Shown piece after piece: positions 11,487 through 26,300 of a DNA stretch of 64,000 bases. Under the pieces are notes generated by a model. The model saw nothing but the letters and a program-made list of their open reading frames with translations, was not told the origin of the DNA and ran no database searches. The stretch spans positions 5,456,001 to 5,520,000 of the forward strand of contig JBAJFE010000026.1 in NCBI GenBank assembly GCA_037903355.1. Reading direction: 5' to 3'. Numbering within the stretch: the stretch's first letter is position 1; each line of letters begins with the position of its first letter. The position numbers were made by a program, and so were the translations under genes. The stretch comes from Trichuris trichiura. Lineage: Eukaryota > Nematoda > Enoplea > Trichinellida > Trichuridae.

Positions 11487-14400
11487 AATGCCGAATAACC
11501 GCTCATGTCTGACGGGGTAACGTTGTCATACAGAAACCTACCCGCTCACTGGTGGAATGACCGCTGATGCTGCTTCCTAACTGGGTCAGAAAGTGCAATT
11601 TAAGCCTGATCGCAGAGTTACAGCGCTCGGAAGAAGTGAGAGGCAGAGATAGACAGAGACAGAGAGAAAGAGGCAGAGAAGCGACGGCAGCAGTGACGTG
11701 CATTAAAAAGCAGGACGAACTAGCTTACTTTCAACGAAAGAGAGACGAAGACGCCAACGCGCAGTTATCTCCCGCCGATTCAACAAAACTGCGTACCGCC
11801 TGCCGCTACAGCAGACGCCGTAGCAACGACAACTACTTAACCATAACACCGCTCCTAATCAGCGAAGATTGTAAGAAAAAATCTGGTTTCTGTCCGCGGA
11901 AAAGGAGACAGGCGCCAACATGATCCATATAATATTCGCTGGAACGCCAAACGAACGGATTGTGCTTTGGAAGTTGCATTTTCGAGTCGAATTAAGATAA
12001 CTTTGTGCAGACAGCTACTTGACAACAATCGGCCCTGTCCTACCTTTGTACTGAGCATCTCAAGCCAGTGTGAAAAATAATACTTATTTCTACCTTGCCT
12101 TTTACTTGCTTAGCGGCTACCCGCGTGCATAAATTATATATGAAATATGAAAAGTCACAACAGCGACTTAAACACCCAACGCGCAGTATAAGCTAAACCT
12201 TACAGGCATTAAGTTGACGAAAATAATTTGTGCAGCCAATAAGTAGAATAGCTTCGTACAGCGAAAAAGAGTTTACATATCATGGGCATATCTTGAAAGG
12301 TAAAAAAGTAACGTAAGTTTTCACAAACCCATCCATGAAGTTAGGGATGGTTCAGATGAAATGGCTCAAGCCCAGCTGCTGGACCATAAGAACAAGGCAA
12401 GAAAGCTATGAAGACGGAGAAGCTGCGATCGTTACATACCTCATTGCGAAAATAAAGACTACTCCATTCCGCTCCACCGGTCTGCCCTGCTCTTTTGGCG
12501 CTTAGCCAAATAGCCGGAATATCGACTCAGTGAAACATCAGCTCAATACAGCTGCCCAGGATAACCACCAATTAAATGAAACTGTTTTTTAAACACTATG
12601 GAGTGGCAACTTTTGTAATAAAACCATTAAAAACATGATAATATGTGCGTGCAGAGATTCCGCCTAAAACTAATCTGATTTCAAAAGTTTAAAACCTATG
12701 CTCACCGCATTCTTGATGTAAATCGTGCCTGCAGAAATAAAGCACCCTACGCCACGGTGTCCACTTCAAGTTCACCAAACACAGAAAAGGTAAAACGACA
12801 GCAAGCCAGAAGCTTTACCTGCGTGAACAAATGTAACTAACTATTCGTGCTTTACCTACTTGCCGGAACTGTCCACTAATATGTACTGCTTAAAATTCAT
12901 TTTTCAATCTATCAAACTACTTGCTGCACAAAAACTGTTTTCAAGAGTCACTTAAACGATGGAAAAATACTTAACATCGCGACTCTGGCACAGAACCACT
13001 AGGCTGCTATAAGTTCTTAAGTTTCGAATATATTCGTGATTTGACTACAAAGTGCCGTGGACAAGCATAGACGTAATGATAGCGATTTGGTGACCGACTT
13101 TAATTCAAAAACGTCTGAAAATCATAAAACAAAACCGACAAAATAGCCAAGATTATGCAAATCATGGTGTAAATTCGTTTTAATCTCCTATACGAGTGAC
13201 ACTCAATTGTTGCTGCACAGGAAAGCGGCAACAATGAAGGACGGACCTGTAAGCTGGACAACAATTACAATCCACAAACGTCTGACACAGTACGAACAAC
13301 TTGGCTATACATTCATTTTGGAGAACTGACAATGTTCTTTCAAAAAAAGCAAAACTCAGAGGCGAAGATCTGGCCGACAATAAATAGATGAAACCATTAT
13401 GTTGGAATTGAACGTCTTTTTCCTTTTTCTTTTTAACGGGTTTTTAAAACCGTTCTTCTAAAAAAAAATTTTCGCAGAATTTTCAACCCGTTGTCTAATC
13501 AACGTTTATTGCAAAAACGTTCTTACGCTTGCAATTTGCGCTGATGACGGGTCATGGGGAGGCCCCAAAGCTCCGTTTTTGCAATAAACGTTAACTAGAC
13601 AACGGGTTGAAAATTCCGCGAAAAAATTCAGAAGAACGAATTGAACGTCATGTTTTTCCAACTGTTTAGTATTCTTTTGTTCCTTCTGCAAGGCTGAAGA
13701 AGCCTATCTGCTCGACCGTTCGCGGAATGAGAAGACAGAAAGAACGAACTACTACCACGAAAATCAAATCTCTGTTGCCAACTAGCTCGTTTTCCAAGGT
13801 TTGTACCAATTGTAGGCGTTGTCTTGTTTTTCTTGTTAAGTGCTCGCCAACACTTTCATAAAGCTTTTGTTGTTTAATTCCATGTACGGCTGAATTAGTC
13901 ACTATCAGCCTGAGAAAAAAAAATAAAACTGCCAAGATAATTTGAAAGGCCTTAATTTATTCATACCCATCAAGACAGTCAGGCACTGCTTCGCAAACAA
14001 GTGTGATTGCTCATGCTCACCAGTCTTAGTCTGACCTCGAGGTGACCGTATTATTCTCAAAATTACGTTATAATCCTTGGCACTAGAAGAGGCAGCTAAA
14101 CAGCACTATCAATGAAAAAAGAAGCAGTTGTGTTGACACCTGCTATTCAAAGCGAACTGATAAAGCAAGAAAAGATGTTGTCACCCTGTATAACTGATTT
14201 CGTCAGCTCAACTGAACACTTTGTGTGATCTCCGCATCCCTGCCAGATATTAAGCAATTAAACGATCTTTCAATGACAAAATACTGGTCCTTGCAAAAGT
14301 TCGCTGAAAGACGAAGCACAGCATTTTCTTCCATAGAATCAATAGACATTTTTGCCCATGTAGCTGCTTTAAAATCCCCTTTAGGCGTTTTCTGAAACAG

Positions 14401-17400
14401 ACTACCCCAATTTTAGTATCACTGAAACACGAAACAAATATTCACTAAACAGGGAATGAAAGAGGCCCATAAACGTATGACCAATGGGAAACTTTTATCC
14501 GTAGGTCTTATGCAAAATTATAATTCACGTCAGTTAACATTCGCAACAAAGCTTGCATTTTCAGCACAAAAAGAATGATAACGAAATGCAGGGTCTGTGA
14601 CATCATGGAAAGGAATTCATCACCTTTTGGCCAGCGGAAACAGCTGGTAAGAATAATGCGTTTCGTCGTCGCGCGACATTAACAGTCACTAAAGACGAGT
14701 AAAAAATGAATACAATTCTCAAAAAGACAGGCGAACATGTCTTCATGCAAAAATCAATATTACTTGTTCTAAATGACATTGACGTATGTTTTCATCTATC
14801 CCTTCAGGAAGCGGCAGAGCTCCAACGTCAAATTAGAAATATCCTAGTAGCTTAATTCAATGGTCTAACTGAGGAAAATAGTCCGACGATAACAATTAAA
14901 GGAATGGTTGCAGAAATGCTGCATTCTGAAAAATTCTGGCTATTAAAGGAAGCAAGCTGGTTGAATAAATGTTAACGCACTGGGCTATCACTGCTGGATA
15001 CAACACTTATAGCTAAACACGCGACGTTTGTGTTGTTAAATGCTTAACTGGCATTTCTATCCCTTCTATTAGAAAATAAGGGAGTGCCGACCAATTGCAG
15101 AGGCAAGGTGCATTACAGACATCCTCCTTCTAAAGGACACACCCAAATTTAAGCGCACCTACGATGAACTCGCGAGAAATCACCTCATGCAAACGGTATA
15201 TTCCAAGGAAAAAGAAGTGTAGAAACAAATGCTAGAAAGGAACTGCACACTGGCAGGAAGAGTGTGGAATTGGTCGCTGCGTTTGAAATGATGAAATGAT
15301 TTAGAGTTATTCAGCGTTCAGCAAGTTATGATCAATAGAGACGCGCATGAATCACGTTGAGAGGGTGTGCAATCCCATGGCAAATACCAATCGAGAAATC
15401 CGCTCTACAGCTTCTGGCAGAAGTACTTTCAGCAGGGCTAGCAAGCCGTCAAGTCTCTGCCTCTTTGAAGAAGAGGACAAACAGGAGAATGCACCTGGCG
15501 GTAGTAAATCAATACTAAACATGTACAGCACGGCCAGAAGTCGGCAATTGAAAATTCCCTACTGACTGATCGCCATCACGGACCAACGCCTATCTACATA
15601 ATTCCCGTCAAGTAGTCTGCCCATATGAAGAAAAAGATTAAGAAACAAAAAAGCTAAGCAGTCAGTGTGATGTAAAAACTTTCACTCGAATGCCTAAATT
15701 GATAAACGTAGCTTTCTGGACTTACCTTGGCCCGTCGTCAGCGTGTTGGGAAGGACTACTAAACAAGATAAAGTAGTGGGAAAACAAGCTCAGGAAGCCG
15801 AAATCCCGTTGCCAAAGAAACTACATCTTGGAAGAAAAAAACTAAGCTAAAAAGCATAGGAAATCATTCAGTTGGACGTGCTACGTGTTCTAAACTGAAA
15901 GCAAAATTTGTAACATTAGCTCAGCTTGCAATGAGGTATAGATTCTTGAACTGCGCGCTTACATGTTTCACCCGAAGTCTTATATTAAAATAAGAAAACA
16001 ACTCGCAAGGCAGTGAGCTTTAAGTACATAGTTGGCACAAAACGTTAAGTGCTCTAAGAGAACGGTAAGATGAACAGAATAGTAGTGAGCTTTTAGCAGA
16101 AAGATACCTGTGAGCGGATGCATTGTGCAACCCGGACTAGCAGTGGCAATGAAAGCAGCTCGGAGAGCACGCGCGCACGTGAACAGTCGGAAGCCCAATA
16201 TTTTATCATTATTGAAAAAAAAGTCACAACGCTGCCTACAGCAAGACCTTAAAGGCTAATCACGCAAGGGCAGTAGCTATAGTTAAATAAGCAAGTTAGA
16301 AGTTATTAAACGAGAAGTAGACGCCTCTACTTCACACTTATCTGTCAGTTGTGATGATCAAAACATGGAAGGTATAATACACAAGAAAACGCAACCTTCT
16401 TGCATAGCATGCCCTTCTATGAACACGTGTTCCTTGACCGGTTAAGAAAAATAAAGTGAGAAACCACCCACCGTTCTAATGTTGGTCTTCAGCTGTAGCT
16501 GCGACTCACTGCAAGAAAAGTAACGAAACAGGCAGGTGACAATACGGACGTACAGTCTTGTCATAAATGGAAACAGTAAGCATTTGCTAATGGCAATTAA
16601 GGACTTTGCACGAGGGTTTAAGCTCACTGCAGTTCCAGCAACAGCAAGCAGCTGAGCAACTACAAGGGCCATTCAGAAACTGACCAGTACGGCAATCAGA
16701 ATGAAAACGGAGACCAGCGCTACCAAAGAAAATTGCCATTTGCGAACCTACATAGGAGTTGACGAAATTGCTCTGCAGAATACTTGCAGAAAAATTACAG
16801 TAACTTGCTTCAGCTGCTCTGATAGTCTCTCGCTATTATCAGTAGAAAATGAAGGGCAGCTTCATAATGCCAACGAAAAAGATAGAACGTAGCCGTTGTA
16901 GGTCGAAACTGCTTTCTCCAAAGACAAGCAAACGGCAGGTTCAAACAATGAGAAAGATTCACGAGCGGTAGGAAGGTAGAGGCGATACAAATGGACACTT
17001 CTGAAACGCAGGAACACGGAATCTATTCCATCAGTCATTGCTATAGCTTATCCAAGTTCTACTACTGTTAAATTAACCCTGAAAAAATCCATGAGAAACC
17101 AAAATTCCTATGGATAAAAAAACAGCTAACGCAGCAATCTGCGATTTCTTATATAGCATTCGCTATTAAAACAACGTTCATCGAAGGTTAAAAACCGGAG
17201 TACTTCCTGTGTACACTTCATTTCAATGAAGCGCCGGTCACGTCGAACAGCGAAAAGGACGACTGGTCCACATTCTGCTAAAGGAAACGAACTTATATTT
17301 TCCGATATACTTCCTATCTTTTCCACAGAACAATCTCAGTCAGGACCAAGAGGTCGATTTGCCTGCAAAGAGGGAGCTTTACTGAACACTCGAAAAGCGC

Positions 17401-20073
17401 CTTAGACCTAAGGGAAAATATATCCTTTGCTCACTTAAAAAATCTCTAGCACGGAAAGGTACACCGTTAGGTTCGAGATGAATCAACAACTTTCATGTTT
17501 TTCTAAACAATGACGGGATTAAGATCAGCTGGAAATGGTGAATTCGATTCTTGGACGTTGAAATTAATCCGGATTATTACATTTCTTCAGTTGAAAAATT
17601 GGCATACGGTATGATACTTTATGCTTAAATTTATTTGCGCATCCTCCCAGTTGAACGTTTTCGAGAATGAAGGATAACATTTACAAAAAGGAGTGAAGCT
17701 ACTGAAATATAATTTCTTTTAACGGTTCACTTTATTGTACGGGAGAGGGAAAAAGCAGGAAAAACGTAGAACTGGGCTGTTCATCTCTGGTAAGATGACA
17801 CAGGCAGAAAAACTAATGCTCGCAAATCAGAATTATTTAGTCAGCGGCTCAGTTTTTCTACACTAGCTTCGTCTTGCCTTAATACATGCAGTTCGTGTAA
17901 TTTTATAACGCAATACCAAAAGAAGAATGAACATTCGCAATGACTGAAGTAAATTAACCCTTGTGGTTATTTGCATATCATGCCGAATGTTCAGCAAAAA
18001 TTCCACGGGGAACGGGGGGATGAATACAAATTTACTTGACACCGTGTCCTGTTGTCAGTGCACCATTTGGAAAAACGAATCTTTTTCACTGCGATACATA
18101 CGACAACAAATTTAAAAAAGAAGCAAAGCAGCTGAAAAACCTGAAGTTTGAATGTCCTACATACAGCCTATGCCAGCGGTAACTTAAAATTTTCATATTT
18201 AGAATAAACTAGCATGTGTACTCACTGGGAATCCCTATAGTTGATTCAAGCTTTGTGATCCCGCTGACTAATGTACAGTGCAAAACTTTTCAAAAATTCC
18301 AAATGAATATCGGCTTAGATGTTGTTTACCCGCTTACACCTAATTGTGGCGCATGCTGTATCCAACGACATGGGATTTAAACCAAAGCATCATGAAAGAA
18401 CAGCCCACAGAGAACAATGCACAAACAGCTCAGCAAATTTTCTACTTGCTATGATCGTTTAGATGAAGACAGATCGTCTGCCAGGCATGTCACGAAGGCA
18501 CCAAGTTAGCTTATTTGTACACGAGTAATTTAGTAGACGTGCCAGTTTGAGAAATGTGGTAATTTGTCAAGAAATATTACGCTCTGTTGGTGGTACTACT
18601 ACTTTTGCGTTGTTTCTTATGATGATTAGGTTCACCGCAAACCTTCCGATGCTGTGAAGTGGAAAGAATGCGCATATTAAAATAACCAGTAAGCTAAGAA
18701 AATCGAATTGTCTAAAGTAGCGCAATCTATTTCCCTTTAACCAACTGCGAATGATTGTGAATGACGGTATGATAAAATAGGAGACAACGAAAAAAAAAAA
18801 TCATTTGGTCCGGCAAACAAGTTGTAACTTCCTGAAAACTTAAGACGCCAGGAAAATGAACCAAGCATTTTTGTCGTTATGAAATACTGGTTTCATTATG
18901 CAATCATCATCAGAGATCGCAAGAAGCAGGAAACTATCTTCTCGTCCTACACCCTGCGGAAATGCAAGATAACAGCTACAGGGCTAGCGAAATATCTTAT
19001 GGCCTCTGCATTTTTGCGTAAGTTTAATACTCCACCACGTTATCAAGGAAATTATATCGCGAAAATATAACTGAGCCATTACGTCATCAGTGTAGTAAGA
19101 CTTCACATTTAATGAACCTGAGCTGACAAAACCCTTGTCGCAAGGTTAGAATACGCAGGAACATTCATATTCCGTACGACCAGTTTGAAACTCGATGAAG
19201 CATTAATATTATGCCGCCAGTTCTTAACCAGCGATTGCTTTTCTTTGTATTGAAGAAAATCATTTTGAACTTTCATTTCCCTTTCCTAATATGACATCAA
19301 ACCGCTCGCTTTATGACGGAAAAAATTTTCACATTTTATGATCGCAAACGTGGCCTATCGGAGGGTGACATAAGTGTAGGTGCAATTGCTATGGACAGGT
19401 CCACTGGAATATGGCACTGTTGAAGCCTACGTAGCAGCCAGAGCTTATAATAACATAAAGTTATCAGTTGGTAATTGGATATGTGTACATTTTGCGTATG
19501 ACTGAGTATTTAGCCTTATCTCCAACGTTATCAGGAAACGATACTGAAGTTGACACTGTGATCAAAAGAAAACAAGAGATGGCGGCAGCCACAAAATTAG
19601 CTACGAACGAGCAAGGGAACAGAAATGAAACATACGTTTACCCTTTCCAACTGGACTACTTTGCTGATTTGTGGTATACGTTGTCCATTTGGAACCAATT
19701 CTTCATTAGCATCATGTGCTAATGACGAGATGCAGCTTTGTAAACTGCGTTTAGCGAAGGTGCTGAACCATGCCAAGGAGATAGGAATCGTTAATCCATC
19801 AAATGCGTACTGTGGCTCGGTCACTTCTTATATTCATATATCACAGACTGAAAAGATATTAACCAAACTAGTCAAATTGACAGTTTACAGCATTTTGCTT
19901 CACTAACGCCCTTCATTATTCAGTTCACTACCGCGGACGAAATGGCATCTAATACTGAATTACCTATCGCCATTCAGAGAGACTTGAAATGTCGTGGTTT
20001 TCAGAATACAATACAACAGGAGGCTAATACTTTCTAAGACTAGTTGGTATGACATGGCTTCAGAATGAACAAC
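11487..20073. other. Long region without a recognisable gene
   Basis: Only short open frames with no family resemblance, such as 11567-11923 (GA-repeat derived) and 15347-15565. It contains a purine-rich GA/CAGA tract at about 11636-11680 and the foldback element at 13451-13638. Nothing else can be supported. Confidence 0.6.
13451..13638. repeat. Foldback element with ~66-nt inverted arms
   Basis: The left arm 13451-13519 and right arm 13574-13638 are reverse complements with a few mismatches and small indels, separated by 54 nt. The spacer includes GACGGGTCATGGGG and CCCCAAAGCTCCG, the same vocabulary (GACGGGTC... GAGCTTT) as the element at 34.3-34.8 kb, which suggests one related family. 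Confidence 0.8.
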
Positions 20074-20074
20074 G

Positions 20075-20109
<35 letters not shown>

Positions 20110-20118
20110 GCACACTCT
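20074..20118. repeat. Compound (CT)n(CA)n microsatellite
   Basis: A CT run followed directly by a CA run and a short CT tail. It accounts for a spurious Ser/Leu- and His/Thr-rich open frame starting at 20065. Confidence 0.95.
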
Positions 20119-23100
20119 CTGTCTCATAGACAAACATATTCTTTTAATGCAGCAAAAAGAACAAGTGATAGTGACAGCATGGTCAAACCTGTTAGGAGTC
20201 TTATGAACAGGGTTTACTTTGCTGCCAACTTCGCTTGCCCGGATGAGTCATCAAAATATAGCCCACGTTTCAGTGACTCACTCGCTAATGACGGGGTCAC
20301 AGGAGTCCCGAAAGCAGCGTTTTCATTTGCCAATAAACTGCTTTGTTTTAAAGCATTGCTAGCACCGGCAAGACTGAACAGGGTTAAGCCGTGGTGTCAT
20401 ACGTTTCATGAATAACAATCCTGTTCAGAACCCTGCTTTCAGCTAAAAGAGCAACTCAAATTAATCAGGAGGCTCCAGCACGTATTAGTCTAACAATGCC
20501 ACGCCATATAGAAGTGGCAGTAAACTACGTTAATGAACTGGACGGATTCAGCAAGACTGCAAAATGCTGTTAGGTAATCACACCGATGCAGGGTTTAATG
20601 AACCTTACAGCTGCTGAAAAGGATTCGCTGATCACTTCTATCCTTCGCTAGCGCGACAGCCTTTTCAGAAACAGCCAAACTGGCGCACACTCAGTTTCGA
20701 TTTCAGGCATGGCCTCCAACATTAAAAGTGAAAACGACTATAGGATAGCCTGCTTGCACGACAACGGCTGGAACTCACTTTTCCTGCAACAAAAAAGAAT
20801 TTCGCAACTTGGCACGAGCGCAATGAAAACCGATGGACCCCATGTGTTGCGGTTTCATGAAGAATACAGATTAATTTGATAGGGTGGACCAGATTTCTTT
20901 CCAGGCTCTACGGAATCACCAGAGGTAAGAATGAAATTGTAGCCCGCAGATTTCTGATGGGTTCTCAAAAGTTAGATTTGACGCTTTTTATTGTCATGCC
21001 TGTTATACATTGCCCTGACCCTTTGTGACAGAGTTTATGCGCAGTGACAATAGAAGAGCTATTACCAAGTTTCATCCAGTGAATTCCTACTTTGTCCTGT
21101 GCACTTAACCGTATGGTGATGTTGGCGTGAGTTAACGAAATCCAAAACTTTCTACTACAATCGAAAGCTTCCTTAGCCGCCCGGGAGTGATCTGTTCTAT
21201 AATATAAGCGAATGATGATCAAATCTGAGTTCCAAAAACTCTGGCTTCAGAGACTGGCATTTATAACTAGTGCTCAAAAGATTTGCACATAAAAACGAGC
21301 GCGGAACGCACACCGCATCATCATTGAACATGAATATGCAAATATAAGGCTAAATCCTTTTCTTATGCTCCTTCATGCGTAGCGCAACCGAATACGTAGA
21401 ACAACTGAATTCTAAGTTTAATCACTTTCGGCAAATGAGCAGTTATACTTGCCCGGAAGCACTGATGAAGACAAAAACGCTGAATTAGGATAAAGTTCGA
21501 TAATACATGTCCACCATAAGTTAGCATCATTGGGATTACTTCAGCAGTCCGGACGTGTTTGACGCCTCCGCTATTGTGACACTGTAGGAGTTCGCCTCAG
21601 ATAAAGAACCCTGGACTAGGCTAAACAGAAGAAGTAATATCGTTGCAATTACCTCTTAGCCAAAATTAACTTTAACAAAGACCCTCCATGATAGCAAACT
21701 TACCCAGTAAACCCGAAATTTCCGACTGAGCACCACTGCCCAACGAAAGCTACGATGCGTTGAACGTGTACAGCTTTTATAGAAACACAGTGCTGCGATC
21801 AAGGTGTTGCACCAACAAAGCACTGGATAAAAACAATGTTTATTCCTGTAGCATGACAAAGTCTGCTTTCGTTTGAGCATCTCAGTCAAAAGTCTAACAG
21901 CTAAGCGATAATCACCTTCACTACAATCACTTATCTTTCACTGCTGCCTGCAGGTTCGTTACTAATTCCATTCTGATTCCGAGAGCCCAGGAGACAATAG
22001 TAAGTTTCGCCTTAATAAACATGCAAATGATAACTATTTTTTTCAAAATTAAATCTGATTTTACCGGGTTTTGCATTTCAATTGGGCTTAGTCTCTCTAC
22101 CAAGCCTCAGCTTAAGATCTTACGGTGCTGAAATGGGGCTACAATTAGAGAAATATATTAAAATTTTTCAAGCTAGAACAGCTCGTGATGCAGTATGGAA
22201 CATTTATCTCGCGTAAACTTTGATTTATATTCGCAAAAGTCAAAAGCTTGCGTACGCAACTGGAATTTCATGCAGAGATGTTGCCAAAGGCTTGCTTTTG
22301 GATGAGCTGAAGCTTAGTAACGAGCACATCGGAGCTAACCGAAAACTTTCGCAAAAAGCAGTGCAAGGTAAGGTTACGATGGTAAAACAATTTTGTCCAA
22401 TTACGGCTGGCATCTAAAGGCATAACCGAGGAGAAATAAAAGTCGCAAAATCTAATGACAATCCTTCCACAAGCCGCCAGAGCGATCAATCATCAAAAGG
22501 ATCCCCAAGTGAAGCACACAGGCAGCTAGAAGTAGCGCGGCGCGTCGGGAAGGTGGAGAGCGTCAAAATGAAGAGTGATGAATTTTTCCGCGCATTTACC
22601 GCAGACCATTGGTGCGCCTCGTATCGCCCGTCGAAGAGACGTTTAGTAGAAACCGAGCTCAGCAAAAAACAAGTACAACAAAGTGCATTATAGAGGGATG
22701 TCACCTCATGATAAAAGAATGATGAAATTGGTGAAGTGAAAGTGAAACAACACAGGTTAAGACAAAGAAAGCACTAGAGAAAGGAGGAAAGAGGCAGCAA
22801 GAAAGTGGGTGGAAATTGCAAACATGTAAGCAACTCTCCTTCACTGCACTATAAAGGCTGTTTACAGCGAATCTCCTTTCTTCCAGCTGGCTTCATCAAT
22901 CCGGTTAATGAAATTTCCAAAATCGATACGCTTCCATTGGAAATAGCCGTTAGCACAAGGTACTCATGGATACTTGTAAACCAAGGTGCCCTAATTGCAA
23001 CTGAGTTAGAGCAGCTCCGTGTGCACTGAAGGCTAACACGGCAGCACTGCCTACTGCAACAACCTGGACTACGCCACACTACGGCCAAGTGTACGAAGTG

Positions 23101-23360
23101 ACTACACGCTGCGTCGCATGCGCAAAATAAGCTAGAATGGCCGCTACTGCACGGATGCGCTTTCCATAAGTTCTACCAATCATATGCATCTTAAGTAGCA
23201 GCTTTTGTCAGTTTACGAATAAATATATACTAACCTGTCCTTGGACTGCAGAAAAATCTACGATTCCAGCGGCAATGGATCTGTGGCGCACAAGTCAGGA
23301 CGAAGTAGTGAATGCGTGACTCAATCAAGCAGGCGACGTAGCGGTCTAGAGCGTGCAGGC

Positions 23361-23396
23361 GAGAGAGGGGAGAGGAGAGAGAGAGAGGGAGAGAGC
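23361..23396. repeat. GA-rich tract
   Basis: An imperfect GAGAGAGG purine run at the start of a GC-richer stretch. GA tracts are common both in promoters and as simple repeats; nothing here distinguishes the two. Confidence 0.7.
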
Positions 23397-26300
23397 AGCC
23401 GCGCAGCAAAAGAAGTGAAAGAAGCAGAAGCTAAGGAGGGATGAGGAAGAACAACTGAAACACGACGATGGGAACGGAGATGGAAATGCGCGCGACGAGG
23501 CCTGTCGACGTGTGACGGACAGCTTCGACGATCAGTTGACGGAAATGGTGACAAGAAGGACTAAGCTGTTTGTGCTGTTCTACGCGCTGTCAGATGGGTC
23601 AAAAAGTTTTTGAATCCAACACCCCCCAGAAGAGAAAAAACATCACTGATTTGTCAGACCAGGTGAGGCGGCCATGGGATCGGTTCATCGCGTGGAAAAC
23701 AAGGAAGAATGAGGAACACTCCACCGCTGCCCGTTGACGTGAAGAGCAAGGCGCGATAAACCGGTTTTCAGAGCATAAACGCGTTCCGTCAACTACCATA
23801 TTGCTACTCCTAACCTTTGCCAGTTGCCATCACAATCTTTGACGCAATGGCTGCTCAGACTTGACACAATTCGACCGGGCCTACAATTTGGTCTGAATAG
23901 CAAGCGTCAGCCGCCTGCCGACTTGCAACAAGCATATTAGCGCACTTGGAAAAGATGACTAGAAATATAGACAGCAAATGATCATTGCCCTCTAGAAAAC
24001 ATGTCAGTCATTACCACCCCGCGCAAGTTACCTCCGTCCAAGCAATTGCCTATACATTATATCTACAAGGGAGAACGTTGACCCAATCTCTGATGACCAA
24101 ATTTCGGCGCTTACCAGATGGCGCCATCGTATGGACAACCGGTGACGCCAGCGTGCTAATTAATAGTTCATGAAAGGCATAGCAGACAAAGACATGTGAA
24201 ATAAAATTATTTATTTTCTGTACCTCTCCCTCACCTTTTCTCAAGAGAGAAGGAAAGCCCCGATTGCCCCTTCAGCTGCTAGGTACAAGTTTTTATCATT
24301 CAATGCAACTCAGCTTTTCGATCGGCTGACCGAATTACCATAATGGTCTACACTGAAGCATGCACCAAGCGACGCCATCTTAGGGAAAGGGATACGTACG
24401 CGTCCTATAAGGACGGATGACGTATCAAAGCAAATGGTTAGCACAATCGAACCGAGACGTCAAGCGGATCATTTCAATCTGTCTCAGCAGCTAGCAGGTG
24501 CAGCCAACGTTGACACTGGTGACGCTGACCGAAGACCATCGAAGCATGACAACAATGCCAAGCTGGCGAGGAGAAAGCTAGCCAACGAAACGCATGTGGA
24601 CACTGCGCCATCGATAATAGAGGAAAGCACCTGGCTGAGCGAACACCAAGAGCACGCACGTTGTCTAGCCGTTGGCTGCTGACCTTTGCCCATCGATGGA
24701 CAAACAGAAGAACAGCGCATTCTAGTTACGACGACGCACAGTTTCTACAGTAACTAATGAGAACGAAATAACTTCTAGAAAAAATACAACACAAAGAAAT
24801 CGAGGTCATCAGGTCAAGGCTGTCCATTCGTATCGCGACTTTACTAAGGCAACGAACTGTCGGCAACCTGAACGCGAACGCACCCTTGGTAGACGTCTGA
24901 CTTACCTGGCTAAAGTTTCCTTATAGCCACGTGGCTCGGAGCGGCTAGAATTTAGCAACTGTCCAACAATAGCTTTCAGGACCGATGAACGTGGGAGAAT
25001 CGCAACTATTCCCGGAATGACGGACGACGAAACGGAGACGCCACTGCCTTGGATGCCGAACGCTGTTTACGCAGCTTCAAGGTACGACCGGTTGAAAATC
25101 CAGATCATGTGGCCGCCAGCTAGTCGTCTGGTTATTGGTCGAATGGAGTACGATCAAGGCGACATCTGTACTTGGCGGGGCAATGTCCCTGAAGGACATA
25201 CATGAACCGCGAGTTTAACTATTCTCTTTGACGTTTCGCAAAGACTAGCACAGAATTAACGGCATTTCAGTTGCCGTTTTAGCCCAACGGTCTTCCTTCG
25301 TCTTTGCAGTTCGTTTCAGCAGAGAGTTTTCGCTTGCTCATAAGTCGACTCCTTCCGTGCTGCCATCCTGTGTAGAACTGAGGAGAAGTCAAAGTCCTTT
25401 CACAGCTGCGGAAGTCATCAGCAATGCTCCAGCTTTGATAAACAGTAACCTAGCGGAGTGACCAATTTAATTTAGCCGTCACTTCTAACAACCCCCATTG
25501 TATGTGCATAAACAGCACCGCCAATCGATCGTGTCGCTTATTTATTGTGCCCAGGTTCAGCAGCGTGGACAATGATCGAAAGCAGGTGCGTGTGCATGGT
25601 CATTCTTCTGTCCTTCGCTTACCTTTTTCGGCCGGCTCACACATAATATTGGCAAACGTCAGCAGCTAACGTTTCATCGTCCTTCAAGGAGACACGTTTG
25701 GGCCGCCCGCATCCCAGAAGTGGAAAAGAAGTAGCCGCACAAGGCTTTCGCTCAGAACTGCTGCCTGAGATGATTTTCATATGTAAAATAGGGCGGACCT
25801 GAGAATTATTTGTAGAAACAATATTACAGGTAAGAAAAGTAGCAAGAAAGTGGGGCAAAAGATAAGAAATAGGCTTAGCCCGCTGAGCGCTCTCTTGATC
25901 CGGCCAACTTTTAAGCTCTCTACTTGCAGACGTCACTAGAATGGTTTAACTGAGTCAAGAATTTTCTTCTCTTTTATCAAAAGAGCAGTTAGAACAAATG
26001 GATACTGAATCAAAAAAAGGAAATATTTTAGCTTATAAATTCGGCTGACACTCACGTTGATTGCAGATAATCAAAATGTCTGTGCATCAGACTACTGAGC
26101 TTCCATTTAGTAGCAAACTGTGAAATAAGTAGCGCAAGTATTACAGTTCTTGTTGAACTGTCATCTCGGGTAAACTGTTAATGATGAATCCACGATCTGC
26201 TTCTTCCATTCTGATGCTCCCAAGCGGGAAAACGGAATAGTGACCGCTTCTTGGATTACAGCCTTTAAGATACCGCATTGATACTTAGGCGCCGTTTGAC

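Noticed and set aside
20065..20415. 116-codon frame beginning with Ser-Leu and Thr-His repeats
   Set aside because: It starts in the CT/CA microsatellite and has no motif afterwards.
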